Assembly: GCA_021785435.1 (NCBI GenBank)
Contig: JAJYFE010000034.1
Coordinates: 1-36,474, forward strand
Source of the DNA: Planctomycetota bacterium
Lineage (GTDB): Bacteria; Planctomycetota; Phycisphaerae; WQYP01
Direction of reading: 5' to 3'
Length of the DNA: 36,474 bases
In this document: positions 1-9,912 of the stretch, one piece after another
How positions within the stretch are numbered: position 1 is the first letter of the stretch
Layout: the number at the start of each line of letters is the position of its first letter
Notes under the pieces: model-generated
Databases searched by the model: none
Seen by the model: the letters and a program-made list of their open reading frames with translations, nothing else
What the model was told of the DNA's origin: nothing
Made by a program: the position numbers and the translations under genes

Positions 1-2
1 CG

Positions 3-3000
3 ACGTTTGACGGGGTGGTCGGCGGCAGCGCCACGAGTCCGGACATTCTGTCGCTGGATGTCAGCGTCGGTCCGACGACGGTGGTCGGCGGGCAGGTCGA
101 CACCAGCGGCGCGCTGGGGCAGAACTATGCCGGGAATGTGAGCTTGGATAACGCCGGCGGCCTGACGGTGTTCACGGACAGCGGCGGTGGGAGCATCACG
201 TTCGATGCCTTGGTCGATGGCGGCATCGCCAACCAGTCCGTGACGGTGAACACGACCGGCGCCACGACCTTTGACGGGGTGGTGGGTGGTACTTCCGCCA
301 CGCCGGATATCGTGAACCTTACCGTCGGCGGGTCGGGCTTCTCCACGGGCACGGCGGACCTCGACGGTGGGGCGGTTTATACCATCGGCAATCAAATCTA
401 CGGCGAGCACGTGGAACTTGGTGTTGCCACCACACTGACCGCTACCGGTTCCGGATCGTTGGTCACTTTTGGTTCGACCTTGAACGGTACCGAAGCCCTA
501 GTCGTTAGCGATCTCCTCGGCACGACCACCTTTGACGGCATCGTCGGCGGCACCGCGCCACTGACCAGCCTGATCGTCAACGGCGGCACGACCGATATTG
601 AAACGATAGGGATTACCACCAGTACCTTCCAGACCTACAACGGCCCGGTCATTCTTAGTGCGGATACGAATTTGGCCGGTTCGACCGTCACCTTCGACGG
701 AACGGTCAACAGCAGCAGCACCGGCGGCGGCTCGACCGGGGCGACGCTGACCGTCAGCGGCAGTGCTGTATTCGACGGCCAGGTCGGTGCGGTGTCCGCG
801 CTCGGTTCGGTGGATGTCACCGGCACGACGGTGTTCAACATCGACACGCCGACCGGGGAAAGCTCGATCCTCACCGCTGTTATCAACGGCTCAAGCGGCA
901 ACCAGACCTACACCGGCGCCGCCACGCTTGATCAGAACACCGTTCTGACCGGTAGCCTGATGACATTCGGCGACACCGTGGCCGTCAACACCAACGGCGG
1001 CGCGAGCCTGGTGGTCGCCGGCAACGCCGAGTTCGATGGCGATGTCGGCATCGGAGGCCCGGTAAAGGGCCTGAGCCTGCTAAGCGTCTCCGGTACGACC
1101 CAGATCGGCAATGGCACAACCGGTTCCATCACGATCACCACCACCGGCAACCAGGCCTATGCCGGCGATGTAACGCTGGATAACCTCTCCGGCGCTACCG
1201 CCACCTTCACCGCAACAAACGGTGGGGCGATAGATTTCGCCTCCAACGATACGACCTATCCCGCAGGCGCTACGGCCAATGTAAGCTCAATCAATGGCGC
1301 GCAGAACTTGGCCGTGAATACAACCACCGGCGCTATCACCTTCGGCGGCTCGGTGGGCACCGATGGCGGCTACCTCAAAGCCAACACCACCAGCGGAAAC
1401 ATCACGTTCGTCGGCCAAGTGACTACCGATGGCGGCAACGCGAAAGCAACCACCTCCACCGGTGGAAATATCCTTGTCGATGCGGGTATCTCGACGGTTT
1501 CCTCCACCGCAGGCGGCAGCGGCGGATACATCAACTTGGCTGCCAGTGGCGCTTACGCGGTCAATGAAAATAACATCACGATTTCCGGCAGCGGTCTGAA
1601 CGCCTCCGGAACCGCTTCCAGCGCCGGCAACGGCGGCGACAGCGGTTCCATCCTTGTTGGTTCCATCGCGGGCACTGTGGCCGTCAATGCCGCGATCACT
1701 GCGAATGGTGGAAACAGCACGTTTGCGACGGGCGCCGGCGGTTCCGGCGGCGACGTCGGAATTAATGGCGGGGCCGGGTTAAGCGCCAGCAATGTCACCA
1801 TCACCTCCAACGGCGGTAATGGACCGGCTGGTGGCGGCAACGCCGGTACGATTGGGTTCGCCAGCACCAATGGGTCGGTCGCTTTTAATCGCACCGACAT
1901 CTCCGCCGATGGCGGCAACGGAACGGCGGCGGGCGGAGCCGGCGGCACGGGCGGATACGTCGCAATCACCACGACCTCCGTTGCGGGTAATGTCAACGTG
2001 GCTGGTGTTACCATCACCTCCGAAGGCGGCGCCGGTTACAACAGCACCGCGAACGCCGGGGCCGGCGGGGATATAGAGGTGAGCGCCGACGGCAGCCTCG
2101 CCATCAGTGACTCGGCCTTGAACTCCAGCGCTGGGTCAAAGGGAATATCCGCGGGCGGCGGAGCCATCACGATTCTGGCGACCGGGGCACTGAACCTGGC
2201 CGGCGCGAACAAGTTTGACTCCATCGGCGTGGACGCCAACGGCAACCCGGCCAATGCCGGTGCTGTGACCTTCAAAGCCAGTGGCATCACCTTCGGTCAG
2301 GATATCTCCGGCAACAGCCCGTCGGTGACCACCGATGGCGGCGGCCAGGCTTATACCGCCACCACCAATGGCATCACCCTTGACGCCAATACCACGCTCA
2401 TTGATACCGGTACCGTCATCGAAACGTTGTACCCGAATGACAGTGATTCCGATGATGGCAGCGTCGAGAGTACCACCACCGCCGGCCCGATGAATATCAC
2501 GTTCAACGTTGACGGCGCCGCCACCACGATCAATGGCGACTACGCCCTGACCATCGGAACGGGCGGCAGCTTCGGCGGCGGGGCCGGCGTCTTCACCGGC
2601 GGCGGCGGCGATGTGACCATCAACGCCACCATCGGCCAGACCACCCCGCTGGCGAGCCTGACCGTCAACGGCCTCATCGATGGCCACACGTACACCGGCG
2701 GCAACGTGACCCTCGATGGCAACGTCACGACGGTTGGCGATATCACCATCACGCCCGATGAGGAAACCCAACTAGGAGGCTTGGGCGCCAATGATTATCG
2801 GCCCGGCTGGTACGATACGACCACCGGCCTGTGGCACGGCTTGATCTATCTCAACGGCACCGGTAATCCCGCAGAGGATCAGAGCAACCTTACCGTCCTC
2901 TCCGAGCAGGGTGACATCACCCTCGGCGACGGCAGCCGCGCCGGCCTACCCAGCGTCGCCACCATCGTCGGCAACTGGACCGGTACCTATCCCCCGGTTG

Positions 3001-4265
3001 GTCCCACCACGGACCTCACCATCGAAACGCCTGAAGGCAACTTCACGATGGGAACCAACGAGAAGATGACCGTTTTCGGCAACCTGACCATCGATGCCGC
3101 CAATAACGGCCCGACCGGATCGCCGCAAGGTGGAAGTATCACCTTGAGCGACATCAACACGCTGGACAGCCTTTCCGTCAACGCCACCAACGGCATCTTC
3201 ATTGAGCAGCACACTACCGGTCCGCTGGTGCAGTCCAACGTGCTGCCCAATGGAACATTCAATCCGACCACGCCCAACCTCTCCGGCGCCGACTATGGCG
3301 TGGACTTCGTGGTTGGCGGAAATATCTACTTCAACCAGCAGCCGCTGCCCGTCGGCACGGGCCAATATCCGCAGTTCTCCAGCTTCGACGGCAACGGCCA
3401 CGTGCCCGGTTACGCCATCCGCGCGTACAAGTATGGCAGTGAGTTCAACAACGATCTGCCGTTGACCGCCAATGAGCTGATCGCCCACGACGGCTATTTC
3501 GTGCTCGATCTGCACGCTGATGGGCCCTTCAGCACCGATCTGACCCAGGCCCTGCCGCAGTTTATGCCGCAGTTCTTCCCGGATCTCTGGTCGCAGTATC
3601 CGCCGGGAAATCCCACGCAGATCAACGTGCAGATCAACCCGCAGCCGCCGCTGCAGATTTCGCGGCGCGAATTCCCATCGTACAACCAGATGGGCCTTGA
3701 TCCGCAGTATCTAACGATGGATCAGATTATGACCATGCTCGGCGGCGCCAGCACGGTCTCCAACCTGCCGGCTGAATATGGTGAAACCTCGACCACCGAA
3801 TCCACCGGAACGCTGGATGTCGATCAGGCCCGCGTCTTGCTGACGGCCTATCGCGAGTTGTTCTATCGGCGAATTCCGCGCCAGGCGCCGTTGTGGTGGC
3901 CCACGCAGTGGTTCCGCCGCACCGAATGGGTCCGGATCCCGCATCAGAAGGCGGGCATCCACGAGACGCTCTCGCAGGCCTACACCATGTACCGCCGCGA
4001 GGTGCCGGCGGGAGACCGCGGCAAGTTAAGCTTCTGGCGCTATGTGAAACTTAATCAGGCCACCAGCAATACCTTGGGCCTAGCCTGGTTCGATCTGCAG
4101 CACCTGCGAACGATCATCCACACGATTTACGAGCTGGGCATTACGCCCGTTCAGTTCCAGCAGGTGGAGCAGTCGTTCCTGCAACCCTTGGCGCCGGACC
4201 ACATGCCGATGGGCGAGTTCGTGACGGATCTGGTTCCGCCGGAACTCGTGGCGATGGGCAAATGA
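3..4265 (+). CDS. Giant Thr/Gly/Asn-rich beta-repeat surface or exported protein, 3' part only
   Basis: The reading frame is open from base 3 at the window edge, so the true start and any signal peptide lie to the left. About 1420 residues are visible. Residues 1 to about 1100 are imperfect repeats rich in Thr, Gly, Asn, Val and Asp. A recurring phrase of the type TTFDGxVGG is followed by a strand such as SLxVxG and by NQTYTG-VTLD. This pattern is typical of right-handed beta-helix or filamentous-haemagglutinin-like proteins, and a large gene of this kind is common in planctomycetes. The last 300 residues differ: they are not repetitive, are rich in Pro, Gln and Trp, and contain YRRxP segments and a charged helical tail, with no recognisable autotransporter barrel or sortase signal. 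It is probably a cell-surface or secreted protein. Its ligand and anchoring are unknown. The internal GTG near base 15 is not the real start. Confidence 0.8.
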   Translation, partial: TFDGVVGGSATSPDILSLDVSVGPTTVVGGQVDTSGALGQNYAGNVSLDNAGGLTVFTDSGGGSITFDALVDGGIANQSVTVNTTGATTFDGVVGGTSATPDIVNLTVGGSGFSTGTADLDGGAVYTIGNQIYGEHVELGVATTLTATGSGSLVTFGSTLNGTEALVVSDLLGTTTFDGIVGGTAPLTSLIVNGGTTDIETIGITTSTFQTYNGPVILSADTNLAGSTVTFDGTVNSSSTGGGSTGATLTVSGSAVFDGQVGAVSALGSVDVTGTTVFNIDTPTGESSILTAVINGSSGNQTYTGAATLDQNTVLTGSLMTFGDTVAVNTNGGASLVVAGNAEFDGDVGIGGPVKGLSLLSVSGTTQIGNGTTGSITITTTGNQAYAGDVTLDNLSGATATFTATNGGAIDFASNDTTYPAGATANVSSINGAQNLAVNTTTGAITFGGSVGTDGGYLKANTTSGNITFVGQVTTDGGNAKATTSTGGNILVDAGISTVSSTAGGSGGYINLAASGAYAVNENNITISGSGLNASGTASSAGNGGDSGSILVGSIAGTVAVNAAITANGGNSTFATGAGGSGGDVGINGGAGLSASNVTITSNGGNGPAGGGNAGTIGFASTNGSVAFNRTDISADGGNGTAAGGAGGTGGYVAITTTSVAGNVNVAGVTITSEGGAGYNSTANAGAGGDIEVSADGSLAISDSALNSSAGSKGISAGGGAITILATGALNLAGANKFDSIGVDANGNPANAGAVTFKASGITFGQDISGNSPSVTTDGGGQAYTATTNGITLDANTTLIDTGTVIETLYPNDSDSDDGSVESTTTAGPMNITFNVDGAATTINGDYALTIGTGGSFGGGAGVFTGGGGDVTINATIGQTTPLASLTVNGLIDGHTYTGGNVTLDGNVTTVGDITITPDEETQLGGLGANDYRPGWYDTTTGLWHGLIYLNGTGNPAEDQSNLTVLSEQGDITLGDGSRAGLPSVATIVGNWTGTYPPVGPTTDLTIETPEGNFTMGTNEKMTVFGNLTIDAANNGPTGSPQGGSITLSDINTLDSLSVNATNGIFIEQHTTGPLVQSNVLPNGTFNPTTPNLSGADYGVDFVVGGNIYFNQQPLPVGTGQYPQFSSFDGNGHVPGYAIRAYKYGSEFNNDLPLTANELIAHDGYFVLDLHADGPFSTDLTQALPQFMPQFFPDLWSQYPPGNPTQINVQINPQPPLQISRREFPSYNQMGLDPQYLTMDQIMTMLGGASTVSNLPAEYGETSTTESTGTLDVDQARVLLTAYRELFYRRIPRQAPLWWPTQWFRRTEWVRIPHQKAGIHETLSQAYTMYRREVPAGDRGKLSFWRYVKLNQATSNTLGLAWFDLQHLRTIIHTIYELGITPVQFQQVEQSFLQPLAPDHMPMGEFVTDLVPPELVAMGK

Positions 4266-4291
4266 CGGGCGGACAAGCGCGAGGCTTTCGC

Positions 4292-4677
4292 CCCATTGGG
4301 GGGCGGCCTTCCAGGCCGCCATGGTCGTGGGTGGGGGGGCGGATTCCCAAGCCGCACGCCGGGCCAAACGGGTGGCGCGTGTATTTCAGAGCCCCAAGGT
4401 TGCCGTGGGCGACTAAACTACAGCGCGGGGTGTGCTCCTGCGCAGCCCCTAACCCGGCGTAGCCGGAGCCACAAGGAATCTTACGCGAAGCCGCGAAGGG
4501 ATGAAGAAACGTTTTTGAACTTCGCGTCTTCGCGCTGCGGTTTAGTCGCCGCGGCGACGGTGAGCCTTGGAGCAACACCGCGTCGTGCGGAGAAGTTACG
4601 CCTTCAGAATCTAAACTGGACGACCTGCCCGACTCGACCCAAGGCCATGGCGGCCTGGAAGGCCGCCCCCCAATGGG
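4292..4677. repeat. 386-bp intergenic element bounded by a 33-bp perfect inverted repeat
   Basis: The arm at 4292-4324 and the arm at 4645-4677 are exact reverse complements, and partial homology continues inward for about 10 more bases. Each arm also contains its own hairpin (GGCGGCCT, loop TCC, AGGCCGCC). Nested inside is a second, imperfect inverted pair at 4397-4424 and 4528-4556 that carries the GGGCGACTAAACTA core seen in other gaps of this window. I see no protein gene between 4266 and 4711, and the open frames there have no family resemblance. The structure is compatible with a small non-autonomous mobile element or with a bidirectional transcription terminator region. Flanking direct repeats were not found. 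Confidence 0.6.
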
Positions 4678-4711
4678 TGGTCCGCTGGCCCCGGCCGCGA
4701 TTGTTTCGATC

Positions 4712-7700
4712 TCACGTGCCTGTGGTATATGACGCCGGGACACAGGCCGGCTCGTGGGTACCGGCACCGGATCCGGCCCTATCTTCAAGGTAATATTCCT
4801 GGATGCAACGCACGGACCAGTCGCCGGCCTGGAGGCTTAAAATAGCGTCGGCAGCGGCCTCGGCGCCGGTGATCGTGGTGATGATGGGAATGTTGTGCAA
4901 CACCGCGGCGGCGCGGATGCGGCCCTCATCCGTGGTCGGCCCCTTCCTGGTCGGCGTGTTGATCAAGAGCTGCACCTGTTTGTTCTTAAGTGCGTCAATC
5001 ACGTTCGGCCGACCTTCGCCGAGTTTGTTGATGCGGCGGCATGGGACGCCGGCGGCGGCAAGCGCCTGGTAGGTTCCCGCGGTGCAGATTAAATCAAAAC
5101 CAGCCGCGGCCAACCGTCGCGCCGGGGCGATGATGGCTTTTTTATCAGCATCGCGGACGGAAATATAAACCGTGCCGGTGCGCGGCAGACTGGCCCCGGC
5201 CGCCATCTGCGACTTCGCGTACGCCACCGGGAACGTCCGGTCGATCCCCATCACCTCGCCGGTGGAGCGCATCTCCGGCCCCAGAATCACATCGACCCCC
5301 GGGAATTTGTTGAAAGGGAACACACTTTCCTTGACCGCCACATGGTGGCGCGGCGCCACCGCGCGGGTCAGCCCCAGCTCCGCGAGGGTCTGGCCGCACA
5401 TCAGCTTGGCCGCGTGCCGGGCCCAAGGCACACCGGTGGCCTTGCTCACGAACGGCACGGTGCGACTGGCGCGGGGATTGACTTCCAGAACATAAATTTG
5501 ATCGTCTTTTACCGCAAACTGCACATTCATCAAACCACGCACTTTCAGGGCGCCGGCCAGGTCCAGGGTAATGCGGCGTATTTCCGCGACCATCGCCGCC
5601 GGCAAGCTGAAGGGTGGCAGGGCACACGCGGAATCGCCGGAGTGGATGCCGGCTTCTTCAATATGTTCCATGATGCCGATGGGCAGATAGGCGCCTCCGT
5701 CGCCAATCGCGTCCACATCCACTTCCGTGGCGTCGGCCAGGAAGCGGTCGATGAGCACCGGATGTTCGTCGGCCACTTCCACCGCATGCCGGATGTAATA
5801 GTTCAGCTGGGTTTCATCGGATACGATTTCCATGGCCCGCCCGCCCAGGACGTAGCTGGGCCGCATCAGAACCGGATAGCCGATGCGGGCGGCGACCTGG
5901 CGGGCCTGCTCGGCGCTGTAGGCAATACCGCCTTCCGGCTGCCGCAGGCCCAGCGTCGCGATCAGGCGGTTGAATTGGTCGCGGTCTTCCGCGGTTTCGA
6001 TCGCCTCCACCGTGGTTCCGATGATGGGCGCTCCGGCATCCTTCAGGCCGCGGGCGAGATTCAGCGGGGTCTGACCGCCCAACTGGACAATCACGCCCTT
6101 AACCCATCCGCCGCTCTGGCCGAGCGGGCGGCCATTAAGCCGTTCGATCACGTTAAGCACATCCTCGTGCGTGAGCGGCTCGAAAAATAGCAGGTCGGAG
6201 GTGTCGTAATCCGTGCTGACCGTTTCGGGATTGGAATTGATCATCACGCTTTCCAGGCCCAAGTCACGGCAGGCGAAGGCCGCTTGGACGCAACAGTAAT
6301 CAAACTCAATGCCCTGTCCGATGCGATTCGGTCCACCTCCCAGAATGATCACCTTGGGGCGGTTACTGCGGCGGATTTCATCATCGGTGCAGCGGGTGGT
6401 GCGCGTGCCCTGGCGGCACAGCGCCGGCCTTTCATAGGTGGAATAATAATATGGCGTGGCCGCCTCAAATTCGGCGGCGCAGGTGTCCACCAGTTTGTAC
6501 ACCGGCTCAATTTCCAACTGCTGGCGCAGAGCGCGAACCTGCCCCGCCGTCAGCGACCAAACCGTGGCCAGTTGTATGTCCGAATAGCCCCACTCCTTGG
6601 CTTGGCGCAGCAGAACGGCAAAATCCTCCCGGCGGTGGGCGGCGCTTTCCGCAGCGCTGACCAGCCCTTCCTGGCTGCTCCGCGCAGCTCCCGTGTCGCC
6701 GTTTTCGCGCCCCTGGCGGTCTATCCCATCCGACCAATCTGGGGAAATCCGCGTCATCTGTGGATTTTCCGGTTCTCCGCCTACGGGCGCTGCGCCTTCC
6801 GCGACCAGCGCCGCCGCGTTGCGCCGGGCGGCGTGCAGGGTTGTTTCAAAGTCCACGAGCTGTTTCATGGCGGCCAGGAACCAGCGGTCAATTTTGGTCA
6901 GTTCATAAACCTGATCGATGGAATAGCCCATTTTAAAGGCATAGCGGATGTAATAGGGCCGGCCCTGGCAGGGGCTGGAAAGTTTACGTAGGAGCTTTTC
7001 CCGCGGGATCGGCCAGCTTTGGGCGGCTTGCTCCAGCGCCGCGGTGCGGGTGACAAACGCCCCCCGGTCGCCCAGCGCCGCCGCGGGCGGCGTCACGGAC
7101 GGCTCCCCCCTCGCCGCGTCCGGGCGTCCCCGGCTCTCCGCGTCCGGGTTCGCCCTGGTCCGAGCGTCCGCCGGTCCGCGCCCTTCACCGGCCATCGCCC
7201 ACCGCCACCATTTGTCGTTGCGGTCCAGGCCCAACCCGAAACGCTTGACCTCCATGGAGCGGATTCCTTTCTGCAGCGCTTCCTTGAACGTGCGCCCGAT
7301 GCTCATCGCCTCCCCGACGCTCTTCATCTGCGTGGTGAGCGTTTCATCGGCATCGGGGAACTTTTCAAAAGTCCAGCGCGGAATTTTCACCACCACGTAA
7401 TCGATGGACGGCTCGAAGCACGCCACGGTGCGGCGCGTGATATCGTTGGGCAGTTCGTCCAGCGTATAGCCGACGGCCAGCTTGGCGGCGATGCGGGCGA
7501 TCGGAAAGCCGGTGGCCTTGCTGGCCAGGGCGCTGGAGCGTGACACCCGCGGGTTCATTTCGATGACCACCATTTCTCCGGTGTCCGGATGCACGGCAAA
7601 CTGGATATTCGAGCCGCCGGTTTCCACACCGATGGCGCGAATCACCGCGATGGCGGCGTCGCGCATGCGCTGGTATTCCTTGTCGGTAAGGGTTTGGGCG

Positions 7701-8455
7701 GGGGCCACCGTGATGGAGTCGCCGGTGTGCACGCCCATCGGATCAAAATTTTCGATGCTGCAGACGATCACCACGTTATCAGCGCCATCGCGCATGACTT
7801 CCAGTTCATATTCCTTCCAGCCGAGCAGGGACTGGTCAATCTGGATTTCGCTGATCATGGAAGCGTCCAGGCCGCGCTGGGCGAGCGTTTCAAATTCCTC
7901 CATATTCCAGGCGATGCCGGAGCCCGTGCCGCCGAGCGTGAAGGAGGAACGGATGATGCAGGGCAGACCGGTGTCGCGCGCGATGTCCCGCGCCTGCTGC
8001 ATGCTGTAGGCCAGGCCGCTGCGCGGAACTTTCAGGCCGATGGTCTCCATGGTCTGTTTGAATTTGCGCCGGTCTTCGCCCCGCTGAATGGCTTCCCGCG
8101 TGGCCCCGATCATCGCCACCTGGTAGCGCTCCAATACGCCCGCTTCGGCCAGAGCCACGGATACGTTCAAACCCGTTTGACCGCCCAGCGTCGGCAACAG
8201 AGCATCGGGACGCTCCCGCGCGATAATTTTGGTGACGGCCTCGACGGTGATAGGCTCAATATAAGTGCGGTCCGCCATTTCCGGATCCGTCATGATGGTG
8301 GCGGGGTTGGAATTCACCAGGATCACGCGGTAGCCCTCCTCTTTGAGGGCTTTGCAGGCCTGCGTGCCCGAATAATCAAATTCGCAGCCTTGCCCAATGA
8401 CAATCGGCCCGGAGCCGATGATCAGAATGCTTTTTATATCCGTTCGTTTTGGCAT
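4712..8455 (-). CDS. carB: Carbamoyl-phosphate synthase large subunit, with two linker insertions
   Basis: This enzyme makes carbamoyl phosphate from glutamine-derived ammonia, bicarbonate and two ATP for pyrimidine and arginine synthesis, acting with the small subunit CarA, which is not in this window. The N-terminal half shows [16 protein letters not shown], the ATP-grasp core and [19 protein letters not shown]. The second half repeats the pattern with [17 protein letters not shown] and [21 protein letters not shown]-terminal MGS-like allosteric domain follows from about residue 1100. The protein is 1247 residues, against about 1070 usually. Most of the excess is two low-complexity insertions at about residues 423-475 and 550-600, flanking part of the central oligomerisation domain. 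The ATG at 8453-8455 starts at the conserved [16 protein letters not shown] and has a purine-rich GGAAGGGAA upstream. The enzyme core looks intact. Confidence 0.96.
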   Translation of the reverse strand: MPKRTDIKSILIIGSGPIVIGQGCEFDYSGTQACKALKEEGYRVILVNSNPATIMTDPEMADRTYIEPITVEAVTKIIARERPDALLPTLGGQTGLNVSVALAEAGVLERYQVAMIGATREAIQRGEDRRKFKQTMETIGLKVPRSGLAYSMQQARDIARDTGLPCIIRSSFTLGGTGSGIAWNMEEFETLAQRGLDASMISEIQIDQSLLGWKEYELEVMRDGADNVVIVCSIENFDPMGVHTGDSITVAPAQTLTDKEYQRMRDAAIAVIRAIGVETGGSNIQFAVHPDTGEMVVIEMNPRVSRSSALASKATGFPIARIAAKLAVGYTLDELPNDITRRTVACFEPSIDYVVVKIPRWTFEKFPDADETLTTQMKSVGEAMSIGRTFKEALQKGIRSMEVKRFGLGLDRNDKWWRWAMAGEGRGPADARTRANPDAESRGRPDAARGEPSVTPPAAALGDRGAFVTRTAALEQAAQSWPIPREKLLRKLSSPCQGRPYYIRYAFKMGYSIDQVYELTKIDRWFLAAMKQLVDFETTLHAARRNAAALVAEGAAPVGGEPENPQMTRISPDWSDGIDRQGRENGDTGAARSSQEGLVSAAESAAHRREDFAVLLRQAKEWGYSDIQLATVWSLTAGQVRALRQQLEIEPVYKLVDTCAAEFEAATPYYYSTYERPALCRQGTRTTRCTDDEIRRSNRPKVIILGGGPNRIGQGIEFDYCCVQAAFACRDLGLESVMINSNPETVSTDYDTSDLLFFEPLTHEDVLNVIERLNGRPLGQSGGWVKGVIVQLGGQTPLNLARGLKDAGAPIIGTTVEAIETAEDRDQFNRLIATLGLRQPEGGIAYSAEQARQVAARIGYPVLMRPSYVLGGRAMEIVSDETQLNYYIRHAVEVADEHPVLIDRFLADATEVDVDAIGDGGAYLPIGIMEHIEEAGIHSGDSACALPPFSLPAAMVAEIRRITLDLAGALKVRGLMNVQFAVKDDQIYVLEVNPRASRTVPFVSKATGVPWARHAAKLMCGQTLAELGLTRAVAPRHHVAVKESVFPFNKFPGVDVILGPEMRSTGEVMGIDRTFPVAYAKSQMAAGASLPRTGTVYISVRDADKKAIIAPARRLAAAGFDLICTAGTYQALAAAGVPCRRINKLGEGRPNVIDALKNKQVQLLINTPTRKGPTTDEGRIRAAAVLHNIPIITTITGAEAAADAILSLQAGDWSVRCIQEYYLEDRAGSGAGTHEPACVPASYTTGT

Positions 8456-8522
8456 CGCCGGTGGTTCCCTTCCGAGGCGTCACTTTCTATCATAAGCCGC
8501 CCCCGCCGGAAAGTCGCCCGGA

Positions 8523-8676
8523 GGTTCCGGTTTATGGTTTCTGGTTGGACGGGCTGGTTTTTTCACTTCTTACTTGCCCCCTTCCCCCTTCGTCCTTCAT
8601 CCTTCATCCTCCCCACCACCGGCGTACGGGCCGCCGGGCTAATCCTCATCCCTTCACCCTTCATCCTCCCCCTCCC
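8523..8676. repeat. Heptanucleotide (7-bp period) tracts between carB and coaX
   Basis: Three stretches repeat with a 7-bp period. Bases 8523-8550 read as GGTTCCG, GTTTATG, GTTTCTG and so on. Bases 8564-8612 hold seven units close to ATCCTTC or CCCCTTC. Bases 8642-8676 hold five more units close to ATCCTCC or ACCCTTC. The last tract runs through the coaX stop codon, so the final residues of CoaX (GREGEDEG) are encoded by repeat sequence. Similar arrays with other unit sequences flank the four-helix-bundle gene near 17.7-18.2 kb. The function is unknown. Confidence 0.65.
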
Positions 8677-9475
8677 GTCCATGATGATGTTCCCAAACCA
8701 AAGCCGCGCCCTGCAGCACCAGATCGGGAATGAACGAATCCACCAGACCACTGGCATCCAGCACCCGCCGGGCGTCGCCACCCGTGGCGACCACGTGCGG
8801 CCACAAACCGAGATGTTCAGCGTAACGCTCCAACAGCTCCCGCACCGCACCGCGTGCCGCCGCATAAAGGCCCAGATTCAAAGCTTCCATGGTATCGCGG
8901 CCAAAGGGCGCCGGGGGCCGGCTCGAGTCGCCCTGTGGGGCGTCCGGCGCCGCCAGCGAGGCCAGCGGCAATTGCGCCGCGCCCGCCTGCAGGGCCTTGG
9001 CGCCCATGGTCAGACCGGGGGCGATCGCTCCGCCTAAAAACACGCCTTCCGCATCGATACAGTCAACCACCAGGGCGGTACCAGCGCTGATAATGGCGCA
9101 CGCCTGTTGCGTGTTAACGTAGGCGCACAAAGCCCCTAACAACCGGTCCACGCCGACGGTGCGCGGGTCGGCCAGGCGGCTGCGCAGCGGAATGTCCAGG
9201 TCCACGCCGATCAGCGCCGGCGCGAAACCCGAAGCATGCCGCGCCAACTCCACGACCCGCGCCGTGAGCGGCGGATTAACGCTGGCCAGCACTATTCCAT
9301 CCGGGGCCGGATTCCCGCCCGCGCGGCCGGACCCGATCAGTTTTTCCAGCGCCGACGGCAACTGCGCTTCCATGGTTTCGACACCGATCCGGATGGCCGG
9401 ATCGGCGCTTTTAGCCCGCGTATACAATCCCATACCAATACGGGTATTGCCCAGATCAATCGCAATAACGCTCAT
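8654..9475 (-). CDS. coaX: Type III pantothenate kinase
   Basis: It phosphorylates pantothenate using ATP, the first step of coenzyme A synthesis, and belongs to the ASKHA fold. It is 273 residues, which suits the CoaX family. Visible motifs are the N-terminal phosphate loop IAIDLGNTRIGMGLY, GVDRLLGALCAY near the middle, the ISAGTALVVD segment with GGAIAPGLTMGAKAL, and a C-terminal ATGGDARRV. I chose the ATG at 9473-9475 because it places the DLGNT motif at the usual distance and follows an AAGAGG ribosome site. An upstream in-frame ATG at 9532 would add 19 residues unlike the family. The stop lies in a heptanucleotide repeat tract, so the last eight or so residues are probably not native. 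It lies 198 bp downstream of the carB start on the same strand, and is therefore transcribed toward carB. Confidence 0.92.
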   Translation of the reverse strand: MSVIAIDLGNTRIGMGLYTRAKSADPAIRIGVETMEAQLPSALEKLIGSGRAGGNPAPDGIVLASVNPPLTARVVELARHASGFAPALIGVDLDIPLRSRLADPRTVGVDRLLGALCAYVNTQQACAIISAGTALVVDCIDAEGVFLGGAIAPGLTMGAKALQAGAAQLPLASLAAPDAPQGDSSRPPAPFGRDTMEALNLGLYAAARGAVRELLERYAEHLGLWPHVVATGGDARRVLDASGLVDSFIPDLVLQGAALVWEHHHGREGEDEG

Positions 9476-9638
9476 AGGAATATCGACCTCTTCTTCTGGC
9501 CATGCCCGCGGCCTCCCCAGGGCGTGCCGCAACGGCGTATCTTATCGCCCGGCCTTTGCGCCACAATCCTTCGAAATCCTTGCGCCATGGGAAAAGTTTT
9601 GCTCGTCGTGAGAACAGCAGGTTCGGCGGTGGAGCGTT

Positions 9639-9744
9639 ACCCCCGGCAAGGTCTCCAGAGGCGACTCTTCGATCCGCCGAAGGTCGCCGTGGGCGACTAA
9701 ACTACTCCGCCTCCGTGCGGACCGGGGGCTATAGTTTTTGGTTG
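9639..9744 (+). repeat. Dispersed intergenic repeat, copy A
   Basis: These 106 bases match 19909-20014 with about seven differences, starting at CCCCCGGCAAGGTCTCCAG and running through the GGGCGACTAAACTA core to CCGGGGGCTAT. The surrounding gap from 9476 to 9912 contains no gene that I can support. Copy A lacks the right-hand arm that makes copy B a hairpin. It is likely a mobile or REP-like non-coding repeat of this genome. Confidence 0.7.
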
Positions 9745-9912
9745 CGGCCCCACCGCGCCGGGTTATCGGTAGTCAAGCTCCCGGCCATCATTTCCCGCAC
9801 ACCATGTGCAGCAACGCCGCCAGTTCCCAGCTGTAACCATCGATGCCGGATGGCTCGGCCCGCGGCTTTGCCGCCCGGCCCAGGGCGAGGCGTTAGCCTC
9901 GGTTCAGCCGGT

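Noticed and set aside
125-3685. Many long minus-strand open frames opposite the giant repeat protein
   Set aside because: They are shadows of a GC-rich, repetitive gene, with no family resemblance and no ribosome sites.
5342-6991. Plus-strand open frames of 282 and 235 residues opposite carB
   Set aside because: The carB frame is conserved end to end here; the antisense frames show no domain and reflect codon bias.
7589-9037. A 482-residue plus-strand open frame opposite the carB start and coaX
   Set aside because: Both genes on the minus strand are unmistakable, and the frame crosses their boundary and the repeats.
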